The position numbers were made by a program, and so were the translations under genes. DNA of 64,000 nt from Sipunculus nudus (taxonomy: Eukaryota; Annelida; Sipuncula; Golfingiida; Sipunculidae): contig CM049321.1 of the NCBI GenBank assembly GCA_026874595.1, forward strand, positions 23,987,979 through 24,051,978. The letters run 5' to 3'. Within the stretch, counting starts at the first letter, position 1, and each line of letters opens with the position of its first letter. Shown piece by piece: positions 1 to 13,065 of the stretch. Below the pieces are notes generated by a model. That model was not told where the DNA came from, did no database searches, and saw only the letters and a program-made list of their open reading frames with translations.

Positions 1-44
1 CCATAACTATAATTCTCAATTACAGAAAACATTACTTATTTTCT

Positions 45-450
45 TCCTCTTGCTCTTCTCCATAACCTGAGTAAGTCATGTGGTCTCATTCTTGTGTAAC
101 TTTGTTGGTATGTCTTTCTGTTTATCAGTTGTCCTCAAATTCGCCTGCTTGCTTTTTCTTGTATCTTACATATACCATTCTTCAGGCCACAGTTTTGAAG
201 GAATGTCTTACACTAATATCTCGAAAAAGATACTTCATTTTCCGAAAATTGCCGCTAGGGGGCGCTGCACATGACCTTCCCAAAAATTAAATTTTATTTT
301 CTTCCTCTGAGCCTTATCCATAACCTGGTTAAGTCATCTGGTCTTAAGCTTGTGTCACTTTGTCAGTATTTCTGTCTGTTTGTCAGTTGTTGTCAGCTAT
401 GTCTGCTTTCAGGTTCTTTTGTGTGAAATATGTCGTTCAACAGGCCTAAC
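45..450 (+). repeat. Dispersed repeat, two adjacent copies
   Basis: A unit containing 'ccataacct', 'taagtc', 'tggtct' and 'tttgtcagt' ends near the phrase ctagggggcgctgcac at about 258-273. A second, shorter copy starts at about 296 and a third lies at 1524-1795. The short open frames in this stretch are conserved only as repeat sequence. Bases 450-1120 hold nothing else that I recognise. Confidence 0.6.
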
Positions 451-1523
451 TTTTCACCAGTCGTTCTGAAAGTCACTCAATTGTTAGAAAACCGAAAGTT
501 TATTATGTCTGTCCGTCTGTTTGTGATTTCAACTTCAGGCAAGCGTTCGACCTATGGTCGTCTATTCTCCATATTGTGAAAAGAAACTATCAGATGTCCC
601 ACCAGTCCATGCAACACGTATGGACTGATTTTTATATTGCTCAAAAAGGATTCCATTGATTACCCTTGAGACCCTTTTTAATATATAAAAAATAAAGTTA
701 CCCGAATTCAATCTATCAAAGTCTTTGCTGGCACCCAGGCAACAGCGATACACTTCACTACCTCGTGATTAATAAAAAGACGCAATATCCTTAAATATTG
801 TTGCATACATTTGTTGTGGAGTAATTCTCTTTAAATACCCATGGGGTGACATTGCACTTTAGAAAGAAGAATGGTAGAATCATGCATACTGTTGTCAGAA
901 AATAAACTAGATGGTCCATCTGTTTCCTTTTTTCAGCATATGTATCCCCTTTACTACCTGTTGTACTGTTAATGTATGATCTCACGAAATATATTTGAAT
1001 CATGTGTAATCTTAGCCTGAAAAGTCTCCATTATTTTCTTTCTTTAAAATCTGTTGCACATAAATTGTATAAATTATTGTAAATTTTGAACTTATTTTAA
1101 TAATTGCATGCCAAAAATCTTTGATTTCGGCAAGCATGTTGGTCAGTTCCGTGTGTCTGTTTAATTGTTTGTGTGTCTGTCTCTACTTGTAAATGCACAA
1201 TTTTGAGCGATAGCTTTCAAACTTACAAAGTTGATAGAAAACCAACAGTCACAGTCCTTGGAGCTTATTGATTTTTATAAATATCGGGAAAAGGTCAAGG
1301 TCAAGGTCATCAAAAGTTTGCAAATCTTTTTTTTTATATCTTTGTCACTATTTGTCGTATCTACTTTTAACCGTGGCTAATTTTAATCGCCATTCCAAGG
1401 CCTTTCTCTGGGTGTGTAGCTGCCTCTCTTGTTGTGTTGCTGTCACCATGGTTACACATTTTGGGGGAAAAGTCATGATATTCAAAAATAAGGGGTCTTA
1501 CTTTTCTTACTTTTTCTAACTTA

Positions 1524-1795
1524 TTTTCTTCATCTGGGTCTTCTCTGGGTCATAACCTGTGCAAGTCGTCTGGTCTCAATCTTGTTGTGTCACTTTATCA
1601 GTATGTCTGTCTGTTTGTCAGTTCTTAAACTTTCCTGCTTGCTTTTTTTTGTGTCTGACATATAGTTTTCTACAGGCCACAGTTTTAAAGGAATCCTTTT
1701 TCAAAAAGGTACAGCTTATGTCATACACTAATATCTCGAAAGTGACCTTTCATTTTTGGGAAATGACCACTAAGGGGCGCTACAATCGAACCACT
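1524..1795 (+). repeat. Further copy of the repeat at 45-450
   Basis: The same order of phrases as at 45-290 is visible: cataacct, a TGGTCT phrase, 'tgtctgtttgtcagtt', 'caggccacagttttaaagg', 'actaatatctcgaaa' and 'aaggggcgct'. The direct orientation suggests local spread of a short mobile repeat. Bases 1800-2200 show no gene. Confidence 0.6.
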
Positions 1796-2209
1796 GCAGA
1801 ATATCATTGTTAGGCCATACCTCCAAAAACTACACCTTAGCTGCAGTGCTATGCGTTTAGAATTAAGAACAAATCCCTGGCAATTGTGATTATTTTTTTA
1901 TTGGATATGCCGTCAGACGATGGTGAGTGGAGAGCAAATGGCCAAAGAATTATGTTTGCCCTTATTTATTACAATCTTGAGGTTAACCGAAGACCCGGAC
2001 TGATTTTTTAAGACATTGGTGGGTTCCCAGTTATGGATTATACTTCCGACTGAATTTGAAAGATGCCCGTCCCATGTATACTTCAAAGAAATGTCTTCAA
2101 CACCTTACACCCAAACTGGAGGTCTATGCAGCTTAGTTGGGGGACATTTTTTTTTAAATTTTACATAAATGTAATATTTCTCACTTTTATATCATTTTAT
2201 ATTTTAACT

Positions 2210-2375
2210 TGTTTCAGATCTGTTGCCATTTTAAGCGGAAGCTTTTGGCAGATAATATTAAACCGGAAAATATTTTCCTGTGCAATTATTTATTTTTTAG
2301 TAAACATATAAATTATGTGCAAACTGTATACTTGTATACAAATATTATACCTATGAGGGACATGATAGTTAATAA
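2210..2375 (+). repeat. Dispersed repeat, paralogue of 8700-8896
   Basis: Shared phrases with 8700-8896 include 'ttggcagataat', 'tttcctgtg', 'agtaaacat', a CCTATGAGG phrase and 'gatagttaa'. After gatagttaa this copy continues with taacctc, while the 8.7-kb copy continues with CAAGGGACC. The pair therefore marks the 5' boundary of the composite element at 8897. Confidence 0.5.
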
Positions 2376-2729
2376 CCTCAGCTCGCATAATGTATACACA
2401 AATAATTCTATGTCACCTGAATCTAGTTTGTATTTTCTCATTTGCCTCCAACAATGGCATTGCTAAACATAGATGTGTTCATGTCAATCCCACTATTGAA
2501 TCTTAGGAATACATGACAATAAAGGACATGCGCATGATAAAGGCGCAGACGCGTATGTTATTCAAAAAGTTGTATGAGGTCCTGATTTGACAACAAACTC
2601 GACACTAAACAACAGAAATGTTGATTAGAAGACAGCTGACGATTAACTGCTTAATGGTCACGTAATAGGCGGGCTTTCCGTGCATGCAGAAGTGCTACTC
2701 TTCCATAACAGGGTTTGTACAACCTGCTG

Positions 2730-5700
2730 ATGATATTGTCGCTGACCATGAGGCAAATATTTAAAACCAACGCTCAGTATGTACTAACATCTATCATTTG
2801 TATGATCATAACAGGTAAGATTAAATTAAATCACCTATTTCTAATAAGTACATGGTTACTTTTGAATTTTTATTTTCCCAACGTTAATGACACATCATGT
2901 TCAAATAGTAATTTACCATCTGTCCCACACCTTGACCTATACATGTAATCATATGTGCTTATATGTAGTTCATAAAAAGCAAACGCTATAATCTACTTTT
3001 AGAAGCAGATGCGTTGATGCCGTTTGATACTTGGTATCGAATACAAACAGGGGGGAGGATGTTATCAATACGTTCACAACGGTTCTACGTGGCCGGGCTA
3101 CCTATGACATGCACGTTGGAATGTCTTACTTACTGCAATGCCTTTCCTTTGTGTCACGTGGCAACAATAGTAACTAGACACAGTGAATGCGTCCTTGGAC
3201 TTGCAGGCAACTGGTCTACAAATCCCACGGATATAGCCATCAACTATCACAAAATGAAAGGTATAAATTATAATTGAATGCTACATTACATCATATGAAC
3301 AATATAACAAGCATTCGATCCACAATGATGTAACCGAGTGGTATTAACGTTGGTGAAAACCCAAAATAGGCGTAAAAAGTTTGTAATACCTCTCCGTGGT
3401 CGTATACAAACTTACATTTATTTCCACACACGCCCTGTAATGAAACAATGGATGTTATTTTTTTTCTTTTTGTTGTATTTTGATGTTAAGATGATGTTTG
3501 TCTAATAAATCTGTTCAAATGGCTATCGTAAAAAATAACAGACGGACAGAAGCGAAGAGTGTTTCAAAATAGTGTACTGACCACTGTAAGTGTCCGGGGT
3601 AGCACACATATTCCGGAAACCATGGAACATTTCGGTAAGTTTCAAAACTAAACCTCACCGGTTTCCGTTTTGTTAATACTTGTTACATCTGGAGTTGTCA
3701 GTGCATATAGTTCTTGAGGAAAGAAGGGTGGAGGTTGCACCCTCGGTTCCCCTGAGGCATATTTTGAAATGTCGATGTATCCACTTTTAATTAAAAAAAA
3801 TTATTTTTTCTAGTAGTAAAGACGCAGTGGTGTTCTCTTTATGGAGAAAGGTACTACAAATTGTAATCTGTTCAGAAGAGACAATAATGCCTTGAGCACA
3901 ACGAGTGGTTTATAAATAAATTTTTCAAATGTTTGATGGACATACCATGGTGGAATAACATATCACCACAATTCATTAATCTGCCTTGTGTGGCCAGGCT
4001 GTCAGGTGTTTTATATGTTTAGGTAGAAAGAAACGTCTATTCTTAAGATTTATATATATACGTTCGACGGTAGTATTTTTAATACCTCTAGAAAAATGAT
4101 TCAAGATTAGGATTTGAGTCAGTTAACATTTATTGCAATGTGAATGAACATGTGGCATCAGTATTATACATAATGTCATTATGAATCCAAGGACCACACA
4201 CACAGCTTGACTGGTTATTTTTATTTACTGTGTTCATATTCGGGAAATTCCAGGTTTCTTTCACGTAAATAAATCGCAGGTGATCGTTAATCTCTAAAAC
4301 TGAATGAGACATTATTACATTATTTTCTATAAACAAAATGTTTATTTTCCTTTCTTTTTTTATATTTCACGCATAACAAAGTTATGCTCTTTATAACCGT
4401 GTAAATATATGTAAAAAAATATATTATTGTAAACGCAAAACACCTTCGCTGTCAGTCTATTATGAAACGCATTGTGTTTGAAAGTCCCACTGTGCCTCAA
4501 ATATTTTTCGAACGGTAGGGTATGTGTTTTTGTGGCTCTCTGCACATTCCACTTTGGGGGTCCTTGGATCTGGTCGCACTCACATTTGTCTCAGTGTCGA
4601 AATGAAAGAACAAAGAGGGCTCTATTCACAATAACTGACAAGTGCACCTTCAGGTATCTCGAGCGAGCCAATAAACTTTGAAAATACTGCGGCCCACAGG
4701 CCGTGCAAGATATATAGGTATACCAGTTACATGCTATTTTTAAAAAGAGAATAATTCTTGTTCCAAAAACTCTGACGACATGATATGAAAGAAATACACG
4801 TCTTTTACACTTTGATGCATTATAATTCTTACTGGATTACGACTGTAGTCCGAAACCATCATTTGCAGAATGCCAAGAAGAGTTCGAAGACATGTTTGAA
4901 CCATCACGAGACGGCGGCGAAAGAAAGATTCCGTCTTGCTATATTCATGTTACGGTAATTACAACATCGGGTATTATTTGCAGTTCATCATTTCTAGCAA
5001 CAGATTTACAAGAGAATTTGAGTGTTAGCTGACAGATGAACATTAACTTCTACGACGCTCTGGTATTTAGTGCTGCACTGTTATCCAATCTCCTATACCA
5101 ATAGAAAGCCTGCCACCATTCAGAAAGTGTACCAAGTATGAATTATAAAAAGAAAAATAGATAACATTCCTTTCTTCATGGTGAATGATCCAACGAGTTC
5201 ACTCTGATCTATAATATACATGGTGAAAACTATTAATGACTCGGGAATTGCCAGTAATTAAACAGCTTAGCTTTATCTCGTCGTGGAAAATGTCCCCGAT
5301 GAAGTAGTATGATACATGGAGCCAGGCCATTGTTAGGCTTTCCTTGATAGATTCTTTACTTTTCAATGTATTCCCAGATACTCTATGGTTATTTATAAAC
5401 TCCAAAATTCCACTGATTTGACACTGCCTCAAACAGCGCCAAAGTATTCACCTTTTTATTTTATTAATAGGAAACCCTGCTTTGGGATAAAGCTGAAGAT
5501 GTGTGCCAGGAGAAGGGTGGGTACATGATCACTATAGAATCAGAGGGAGAACAGCAACATGTAGCGGAATTCCTGAAACAAAGACGTGACCTCTTTATTA
5601 TATTCTTACGAAAACAATATACAATTGCTTATTCTTTGAATTTTAATACTTTTCTAAAAATTCTAGCTGAATGTGACAAACGTGGTGGAAAATTAAGAGT

Positions 5701-6228
5701 GCAAAGAAACTAACCGAATCTGGAATGACTTAATTTTTATTGATGGCTTAAACATATAATAAACAATCCCAAAATATATTAACTATACATATGTAACAAA
5801 TTTTCATTTATAAATGTAGTTACATAATAACTGGTCCAAGTTACCTTTTATTATATAAGAAAATGATACAAAATAATGCAGCATCTTCGACAGGGGATAT
5901 GGGGCATAATACGTAGGTGTTAATAACGAATCAAATAATACTTTTGTATGTTACTCATGTGACAGTGTTTTCTTCAGTAACGGTGTCTTACCACTGGCTT
6001 TCCCTGTCTTACAACCCGAACACCGAAAAATGGTACTGGACGTCGACAGGCAAAGAAATGAAGTACAACAATTGGTTTCCTGGAAATCCGCTCTTCAACG
6101 CAAAAATGTCGTATTGTGCAGTTATCAATCCAGGCGCTGGATACCACTGGGGAAACGCGGGTTGCCACTTTCAATTTAGTACTGTATGCGAGTCACCGGC
6201 AAGAAGATACAGAGGTATGAAAAAATAA
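2730..6228 (+). CDS. Secreted PAN-like / C-type lectin domain protein (five exons)
   Basis: Exons that join in phase are 2730-2814, 3003-3260, 4869-4954, 5471-5585 and 5978-6228. Junction phases are 1, 1, 0 and 1, all GT-AG. They give about 264 residues ending at a TGA-free read-through to the stop at 6228. The start may instead be the in-frame ATG at 2748. Exon 1 gives a hydrophobic leader (VLTSIICMIIT). Exon 2 has a PAN/apple-like cysteine pattern (TCTLEC, TYC, LCHV, SEC). Exons 3-5 form a C-type lectin fold: SCYI, then WDKAEDVC, ITIES, HWLSL, NNWFPGNP, SYCAV, GC and TVCE. The usual EPN/QPD and WND calcium motifs are replaced by GNP and WGN, so sugar binding through calcium is doubtful. The protein is probably an extracellular lectin-like recognition or mucus protein (family inference). 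The last exon may instead splice at AGAG/gt 6214-6215, leaving a further exon unseen. Confidence 0.72.
3797..4100. mobile_element. MITE-like repeat inside the lectin gene intron
   Basis: This segment matches 13066-13435 over its length. Shared phrases include 'tttgatggac', 'caattcatt', 'aggtgtttta', 'agaaagaaa' and 'gtctattcttaagat'. Its ends are weakly inverted: TTTTTCTAGTAGTA on the left against TTTTTCTAGAGGTA when the right end is reverse-complemented. It lies in the 1.6-kb intron between exons 2 and 3. The superfamily is unknown. Confidence 0.45.
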
Positions 6229-6269
6229 TATGTCCAATGTAGCAAGTTAAAATTTGGTATTATTACCAT

Positions 6270-6303
<34 letters not shown>
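6270..6303. repeat. (AAT)n trinucleotide microsatellite
   Basis: About eleven ATA/AAT units lie just after the last lectin exon. Bases 6304-6800 show no gene. Confidence 0.9.
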
Positions 6304-6304
<1 letters not shown>

Positions 6305-6802
6305 GGAAACACTCGATGATTATCTGAGATTATCAAGACACACAGAGCAATATGATTATTCAAATGAAATCTGTAAATTCAGCAAATCAGATAAGCCGAG
6401 GCCTTAAATATTTAACGCGTGCAAAATAGCTTGATTATGAATTGTATATTGTAAAGAGAAAATAATGAATCTTCTGAACGAAATGATATATAATTTGTCT
6501 AAATATATAGCCTTTGCATATCTTTATGTCTCACGTGTTTGACATTTTACTAGGGCCATAGATGACTAGGGCCAATTGTCGTCATCAAGATGAAAATGTG
6601 ATATGGGTGTGCTAGATGCATACTTGCATTACCAAAAAAGAATCAATTCACTGGTGTCGTTACTAGTCTGAACCAACTTTGCCATGAGAAATCTGCTGAA
6701 TTTGTATTGCCAGCCGTCTGTATAGCAGTGTATTGCGAGTATATATTGAATGTATGTTACACAACCTGAAATGTGCATAATTTCATGAACTTAACAATTT
6801 TG

Positions 6803-6908
6803 TTATATATCCACGTTGTTTTACAGAAGTGAGCTAATTATATTATCATTATTATATATATCCACGTTGTTTTACAGAAGTAAGCTAATTATATTATCAT
6901 TATTATAA
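6803..6908 (+). repeat. 51-bp tandem duplication
   Basis: The phrase 'ccacgttgttttacagaagt' occurs at 6811 and again at 6862. The same AT-rich flank follows each time, so the period is 51 bp. Confidence 0.85.
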
Positions 6909-6989
6909 ACTATATCATGTGTTTGTTATAAAACTCGATGTGCCGCCTGGGGCAAATAAGAAACATTTGTAAAATTTTGAAACTTTTTT

Positions 6990-7790
6990 TAAGTTCAGGA
7001 GGTGTCGTATTGTCAAATGTAGGTCAACAAGGGCAAAATGCAAACTCTATCTGTAACGGGTCATTATCAAGCAACACACCAAAAATCATGCAGTATATGC
7101 AGGCATTGTGAAAAAAGTCCATACATGTGCTTTTCCATAAAAATTTCGGTCTTTCATGAAATTTTCTATGTTTAGGGGTCGTAAAACAATCAAAAGTAGG
7201 TCAACCGGGACGAAACGCGAACTCGATCTGTAACTGTCATTATCTGCCCACACATAAAAAATCAGGGTGGTATCTGCAGGCACTGAGGGAAAAAAGTCAG
7301 TACATATGCATTTGTTATGAAAATTTCTAAGTTAGAGCACCGTGAAACGGTCAAAATTAGATCAACTGGGACAAAACGTGAATTCGATCTGTAATTGGTC
7401 ATTATCTGCCCACACACCAAAAATGAGGCCAATATCTGCAGGTATTGCGAAGAAAAGTCTGTTCAAGTGTATTTGTCATGAAAATTTATATTTTACATGA
7501 AATTTTCTATGTTCAGGAGCCGCAAAAGTAGGTCAACTGGGACGAAACGCAAACTCGATCTGTAACTGGACAAACTCTGCCAACACATAAAAAATCAGGC
7601 CACCGATTGCGAAAAATGTACGTACATGTGTATTTGTCATGAAATTTCATATTTTTCATTTTTTTTCAAAAATCAGGCCAATATCTGCTTGCATTGCAAA
7701 AAAAATCCATACAACTGTTTGATTTCGGAATGACGGAAGGACGGAAAGACGGAAGGACAGACATGGGTAAAACTATATGCCCCGGCCACT
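6990..7790 (+). repeat. Tandem array of a ~160-178-bp unit
   Basis: The phrase 'ggtcaac' plus 'gggacgaaacgc', 'tcgatctgtaac' and 'catgaaaattt' recurs at about 7019, 7197, 7356 and 7528. A degenerate unit follows to about 7700. The array ends in a GGAAGGAC-rich tract (7731-7765) and the phrase 'gtgacgggggcata'. Two overlapping minus-strand open frames at 7666-7960 are repeat artefacts. Bases 7800-8350 show nothing recognisable. Confidence 0.75.
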
Positions 7791-8353
7791 TTGTGACGGG
7801 GGCATAAAAAATCTTTGCCCTTTGTAAATATCTTAGTACAATTGATACGTCTTCTCTTTGGACTCTCGGCATGTATAATGTGCTTGAATTTACAAACATT
7901 GAATGAATCCGACCATAATATATTATTATTAATACCATAAATAATATAATAAACAATCATTCTCGCCGTTCGTTAATATATTGGTACATTTTTTTTTTAA
8001 TTTTAAATATACGTCTTCAACAGGAACTGACTGGTGGATATAACTGAATTTTGTAAGAAAAAAGCACATTTAAAAATTTGATGGTGACAAAAAAAACTAT
8101 AGATTATGTGCATATATCAATAATTTTAAAGTTTCTCTTTAACCGCTGTGCATTTTGAGCTTTCTCATATTAATCAGGTATATTGTGTCTAAAAAATATA
8201 AGGTCTCTTCACTCGTTAACTAAATGCGCCTTAACATTTATTTTGTGGCACTCAGTTGCTTTATCAATTGATGTATAGACTAAATTTAAGATGTCTAGTA
8301 AAATTTCGCATCAAGCCTGCAATATAACCTTTATATTGAAAATATTGCACTTG

Positions 8354-8505
8354 GGTTATGGAATTAAAGTAATATTAATCTAAAGTGTTTGTAGTCCAAT
8401 TTGTAAGGATTGTCTTTGGTATTGTTCAGGTTATGGAATAAAAGTAATATTATTCTATAGTGTGTGTGGTCCATCTTTTAAAGGATTGCTTTTGGTATTG
8501 TTGAG
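8354..8505 (+). repeat. ~76-bp tandem duplication
   Basis: The phrase 'ggttatggaat' followed by 'aaagtaatatta' and 'tttggtattgtt' occurs twice in direct orientation. Confidence 0.75.
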
Positions 8506-8699
8506 TGAACCAGCTGATTTGGTATCTGGAAAGCACCGAGTTTGCGTTTCTGCCTCCTGTGGGAGCTGCAGTGATGTGCTGAGGACACAGGCTTTCTAGA
8601 CTCGACTGTTAGCATATGCTTTCATTTATTATACACCTATGTCTTGGCCAGTTTTGTTGATATTAGACGTCCAAAGCCGCCACTATATATCTATTATCG

Positions 8700-8896
8700 G
8701 TAGGATTTTTATTTTTGGCAGATAATTTATACCCCAAATATTTCCTGTGTAACAATTTATTTTCTAAGTAAACATTTAAATAATACACAAACTGTAAACT
8801 CTCTAACCAAAAACAGTATTTGTATCTATGTTTACATGTCACCACGATAAAATATACATTTACAGATGTTCTCCCTATGAGGAACACGATAGTTAA
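8700..8896 (+). repeat. Dispersed repeat, paralogue of 2210-2375
   Basis: See 2210-2375. This copy is interrupted immediately after gatagttaa by the composite element that starts at 8897. Confidence 0.5.
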
Positions 8897-10597
8897 CAAG
8901 GGACCTGTGGCTCACGGCGCTCAGCTGAAATTGATTCTGAGACCACCTGTTACAATCCCAGTAGTTGTGTTGACTGTGCACTTTTATAGAGAACATGGAA
9001 GATGGAGGAGCCTCTCAAGATGAAATACATGAATTAATAAAAAGTTCAGAGTTTCAACTAAGTGACTGTAATATGCATGTAAATATATCCACCGGGAATC
9101 AGAAACCCTTTGATTATAGAATAATGGACATGAGCTGAAGCATTATAGTAAACATTTGATTTAATAACTGAAATAAAATCCTGTAAAACATTAACTTTTC
9201 CTTTTTCAGGTGGGCAAAATCTAAATTTAAAGCAAGTTAAATCAAGCAATTTAGGTCTACACTGCATCTACACTAAGTAATATATGAAACTTGTGACCTG
9301 AAACCATTTGATGATGCAATAAGGGGGAAATGATAATGAATAAGGGGGTTACTTGAAATGATACATTTAAAAAAAAAACAAAAAAATATGTGTAAATGTA
9401 ATAGTTCTCAGCAGTTAAATATATGGCCATGTGAGCTAGGAAATAAATTCCATGAACTTTGCCAAATATTCCTAATTATTTGAGAGAACGAGTGTTATTT
9501 ATAGCTAGGTCTAGCCGACTTTAAGAGTTAAGAAGAAATGCTCCTAATATTTACAAATTAATTTTTATATATTCAAACATGTCAATGGGCACTTATATTA
9601 GATCCCGATTTTTAATCACATCTGAATATTAACCTCAGGTGGCCTTTTTTTATTATTTTTACGCTATGTTCTTATAAAAACTTGCATACAAATTACAAAT
9701 TTATCATTTGCTTTCAAATTTAAGATCTTAAAAGCTTAACTCCTTATATGTGCAGCCTATGAAATAAAATCAAGAGAGCTTACAGGTAAATGTGTGGAAC
9801 TGAGGGGAACGGCCTATACTTAGCTGGGCAAATGGAGCTAGAAGTGAAGTGGGTTATTTATAGGTTAGGGGGTCCATGGGTGTAGCGAGCTCTCTGCATA
9901 CCACTGTCGTGGGGCTTACCTGATGAGAATAATACTTGAATAAAGCTAGATTTTGACCAATTAACTTCAAATATCAGATTATAAAAGATTAAATCCTTAT
10001 GTATACAAGCCGAGTAAACTAAGGTAACAATGCCCATAGGATCAAAATGTGTCATGGTCAAATATGGGCAAAATTTAAGATACCGATTTTATATCTATGC
10101 TGCAAATTGAAAAAAATACAAAATGATGATATATATTCTGGTATACAATTAAATCTAAAATAAATAGAGTTATGGCCTTCAAAAAGACTCTCTTGTTTCA
10201 ACATGTTAAGTAAGTAAATATATTTGCTGATGATTTCACAATATACATGTTTTAGCACATAACTTCTAACACTTACGCTATAATCACCTTATATCTGGCA
10301 AGTACTTAGGAAATATAAAGGGGAATATATTTGACGAAAACAAACAAAAAAACACCGGTAGTCATGAAGTGTATTAATAGTTTTTTTTTAAATTAAATAT
10401 GGAGGTTTTTGCCTAATTTCGCGAAGGAACGAAGCCGCGTTGACCTCATTTTCGGTGTGGCAGGAGACCTTTGGAACATCTAACTCTATGTCGAATTTTG
10501 TATTCGTATGTCTTACAGTTTCATAATGTGCCTTGTTAAAGGACGGCCGGACGGACAAAGGATAATGACTTTAGCTCAGATGACTTATAGTCAGCTA
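8897..10597 (+). mobile_element. Composite non-autonomous element, copy C
   Basis: It begins CAAGGGACC followed by 'ggcgctcagctga'. Its interior contains 'aaatccttatgtatacaagc', 'gggcaaaatttaag' and 'gcgaaggaacgaagcc', as in copies A and B. It ends in a GGACGGCCGGACGGAC tract (10541-10556) and a partial terminal hairpin at 10572-10597 whose outer right arm is damaged. No transposase ORF is present. Confidence 0.55.
8995..9138 (+). CDS. Possible 47-residue small ORF inside the composite element
   Basis: An ATG in a good context (gaacATGGa) opens 47 codons ending in TGA. The composition looks protein-like (start MEDGGASQDEIHELIK, many D, E and S, no low complexity). It lies about 100 bp inside copy C. 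I recognise no domain, and a chance ORF or an exon fragment carried by the element are both possible. Confidence 0.15.
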   Translation: MEDGGASQDEIHELIKSSEFQLSDCNMHVNISTGNQKPFDYRIMDMS

Positions 10598-10634
10598 ATT
10601 ATAAGCATATTTATGAATCCCCTTTTAATTAAAA

Positions 10635-13054
10635 CAAGTGACCCATGGGTCATGACGCTGTCAAGCATGAACTGCGACATCATGGGCTGAGATTCAGAAC
10701 TTCCAGTCAAATTTCGAGGAACCAATTTGCCAATGTGTTGAAATTTTCTACGACAACAGACAAAAATATATCACCTATGTCTGGTTAAAACACAGTGAAC
10801 TGATGGTCTGAGGAAACGTGTATGATTTTTAAGCTATCAGGAACTATTCCCACAGCTTGCCTGATACCTGTCAGTTTCAAAAGGAAATACACAAAGGGCG
10901 AATTTAAGAACAAAATATATAGCAAAAATCAAGGAAATCCATGCAAGAATTTATCAGACACGGGTGCTTCTGTATGAATTTTTATTCATTACGAGCCAAC
11001 TGTACTGCACTTTTATAAATGATGTAAATATTAAGAAATATTTAACCCAATCCTTTGCAAGATTACAATAATATACGTCCGACTGTATTCACTTTAACAG
11101 TTCCTGAGATAATGTGATCAAAAGGGATTTAAAGATGGTTGCCTTGTGGCCATATTGGACTTCTGACAGGTCTGAAATCAGACAACAAACATTCTCTATA
11201 TTGGGCCAAACACTGAAGAAAAATCACTGAAACTGCACTGAAAAAAAAGGATTTCTAAGGTGGGTAACTGGCAGACATAATGGATTTCTGACAAGTCTGA
11301 CATTTGATATCACACATCCTCAAATAAGAAACGAAACTAGAGGCAAATTCTTCGAAGGATGTATCGGTAATGAATGTCCAAAACAATTCAAAAGGCATGT
11401 TAAGGCATGATTTTTAGATATGCAAATGTAAAAAAGTGTAAGTCCAATATTTTTATTATCACTCTGCCTTTCATTGGGGTCAGCAGGGTAGGTAAACTGC
11501 AAAACCTGAAAGAAAAGAAATGCAGAAAGCATGACTAAGAGTGTTGTAATAAAAAAAGCCATCCTAAATCCAGGTACACATCCACATATTATAAGAACAA
11601 ACCCTTGCTTTTATATGTGGTGATTTATATATAAATATTCAGATATCTAGGAAACTAAGTTTTATTTCTATGATTCCATAAAATAAACTGCAAAATGTTC
11701 CCATCATCTTATAAATCAGTAGCTAAACCTTATTCTATACTCTGATAGTCTTAATGCCTGGCTGAAGCATTCTGACAACAATGATTTTGTAATGCAGTAA
11801 CGAGGTACCTTTCACTCAAACTTATCACCTAATATGCTGATACAAAAGGGAGTCATATGTCACCAGTGTCACTCACAATTACAGCCACACAGTGAGAAGT
11901 ACCAGCCGGAGTGCAATGATAATCTATACAAGAAAAATAGAGATGGTCTACAAAATAAGTTATTGTGAACATCCCTGACCTATGACCTTGGCCTTTTGCC
12001 CACATATCAACTGGATTCTTTCTAAATGATGGGTAACTAATAACCACTTAAATCTGGTGTAATTACTTCGCAACCAATGAGTGAATAACTTTGACCTGCA
12101 ACCTTTAACCTCCAGACCAGCTGACCCAAAAAGCAATAAGTTTTTCCTTCAAGCAAAAAGACCCATAACTATGAAGTTTGAATAAAATTGAGTGATGCAT
12201 AGCTGTGGCATATGTGAAAGACTGAAGGATTGGGTTAAACAGGTTCACTTGAAATATGTTCACGAGCATTTAGAACAATTTACTATTGTGACCTTGACCT
12301 TTGACCTTTTGAACTCAACATCTATAGGCTTCTTCCCCTACTGGTAGGTAAGCCATATATGACAGACGGAAGGTATATATTGAAATGTTTGCCTAAAAAT
12401 GACTGCACGCAAGAAGTGGGTGCTGTGAACTTGACCTTTGACCTCAAAATCAACAGGTCTTTTCCCCTGTTGGCAGAGAAACGATACCAGTGCTGGAAGG
12501 TTTGGAATGAAAAGTCTAGCTTGAAATATGTCCACAACCTTTTCAAAGAAGTGGATCTTGTGACCCTGACCTTTGACCTTGTGACCTTGAAATCTATAGG
12601 ATTTAGTAAGGTCACTTAGTAGGTCAGCTTTATGTGAAAGATCAAAGAATTGGGATGAAAGGTTTGGCTTAAAATGCATCCACAGGCGTTTAAAGAAGTG
12701 GCTCCTGTGACCTTGACCTTTGGACCTCAAAATAATTATGGTTCTTCCCCTGTTGGTAGGTGAGCTGAATGTGAAAGATAGATGGTTTGGGATGAAAATT
12801 TTGGAATAATTTCTGGGGGTGCAAACACACCCTATAACTTCGAGAATAAAGGTCACATTGACCTAATTTCAGGTTTGCAAGATCTTTTTAGAACCTCTAT
12901 GACTGCATAGGGTTCATCACCCAAACCAATACGGTCACGATTTGTGCCCTGCTAACGGACGGACGGCCGGCCGGCCGGCCGGACGGACGGAAGGACGACG
13001 GACAATGACCCATCGCTATAGCGCAGCATGACTGAAAGTTGGCTGAGCTAAAAA
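10635..13054 (+). mobile_element. Composite non-autonomous element, diverged copy D
   Basis: The start resembles the others (ACAAGTGACCCATGGGTCAT, then a GACGCT phrase). The end has a GGACGG/GGCCGG tract at 12957-13005 and 'ggctgagctaaaaa' at 13040-13053. The interior differs from copies A-C and carries the TGACCTTTGACC tandem array. Treating both ends as one element is inference. Confidence 0.4.
12240..12860 (+). repeat. ~140-bp tandem repeat rich in TGACCTTTGACC
   Basis: About four units share 'gtgaccttgacctttgacct', 'cttcccct', 'ttggtagg' and a GATGAAA phrase. Minus-strand open frames across 12322-12856 are created by the repeat and show no domain. Each unit carries a DR1-like nuclear-receptor half-site pair on the opposite strand. 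Confidence 0.7.
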
Positions 13055-13065
13055 TGAACATTCTT

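Noticed and set aside
12322-12856. 172- and 97-codon minus-strand open frames
   Set aside because: They span the TGACC tandem repeat; related peptides recur only because the DNA repeats.
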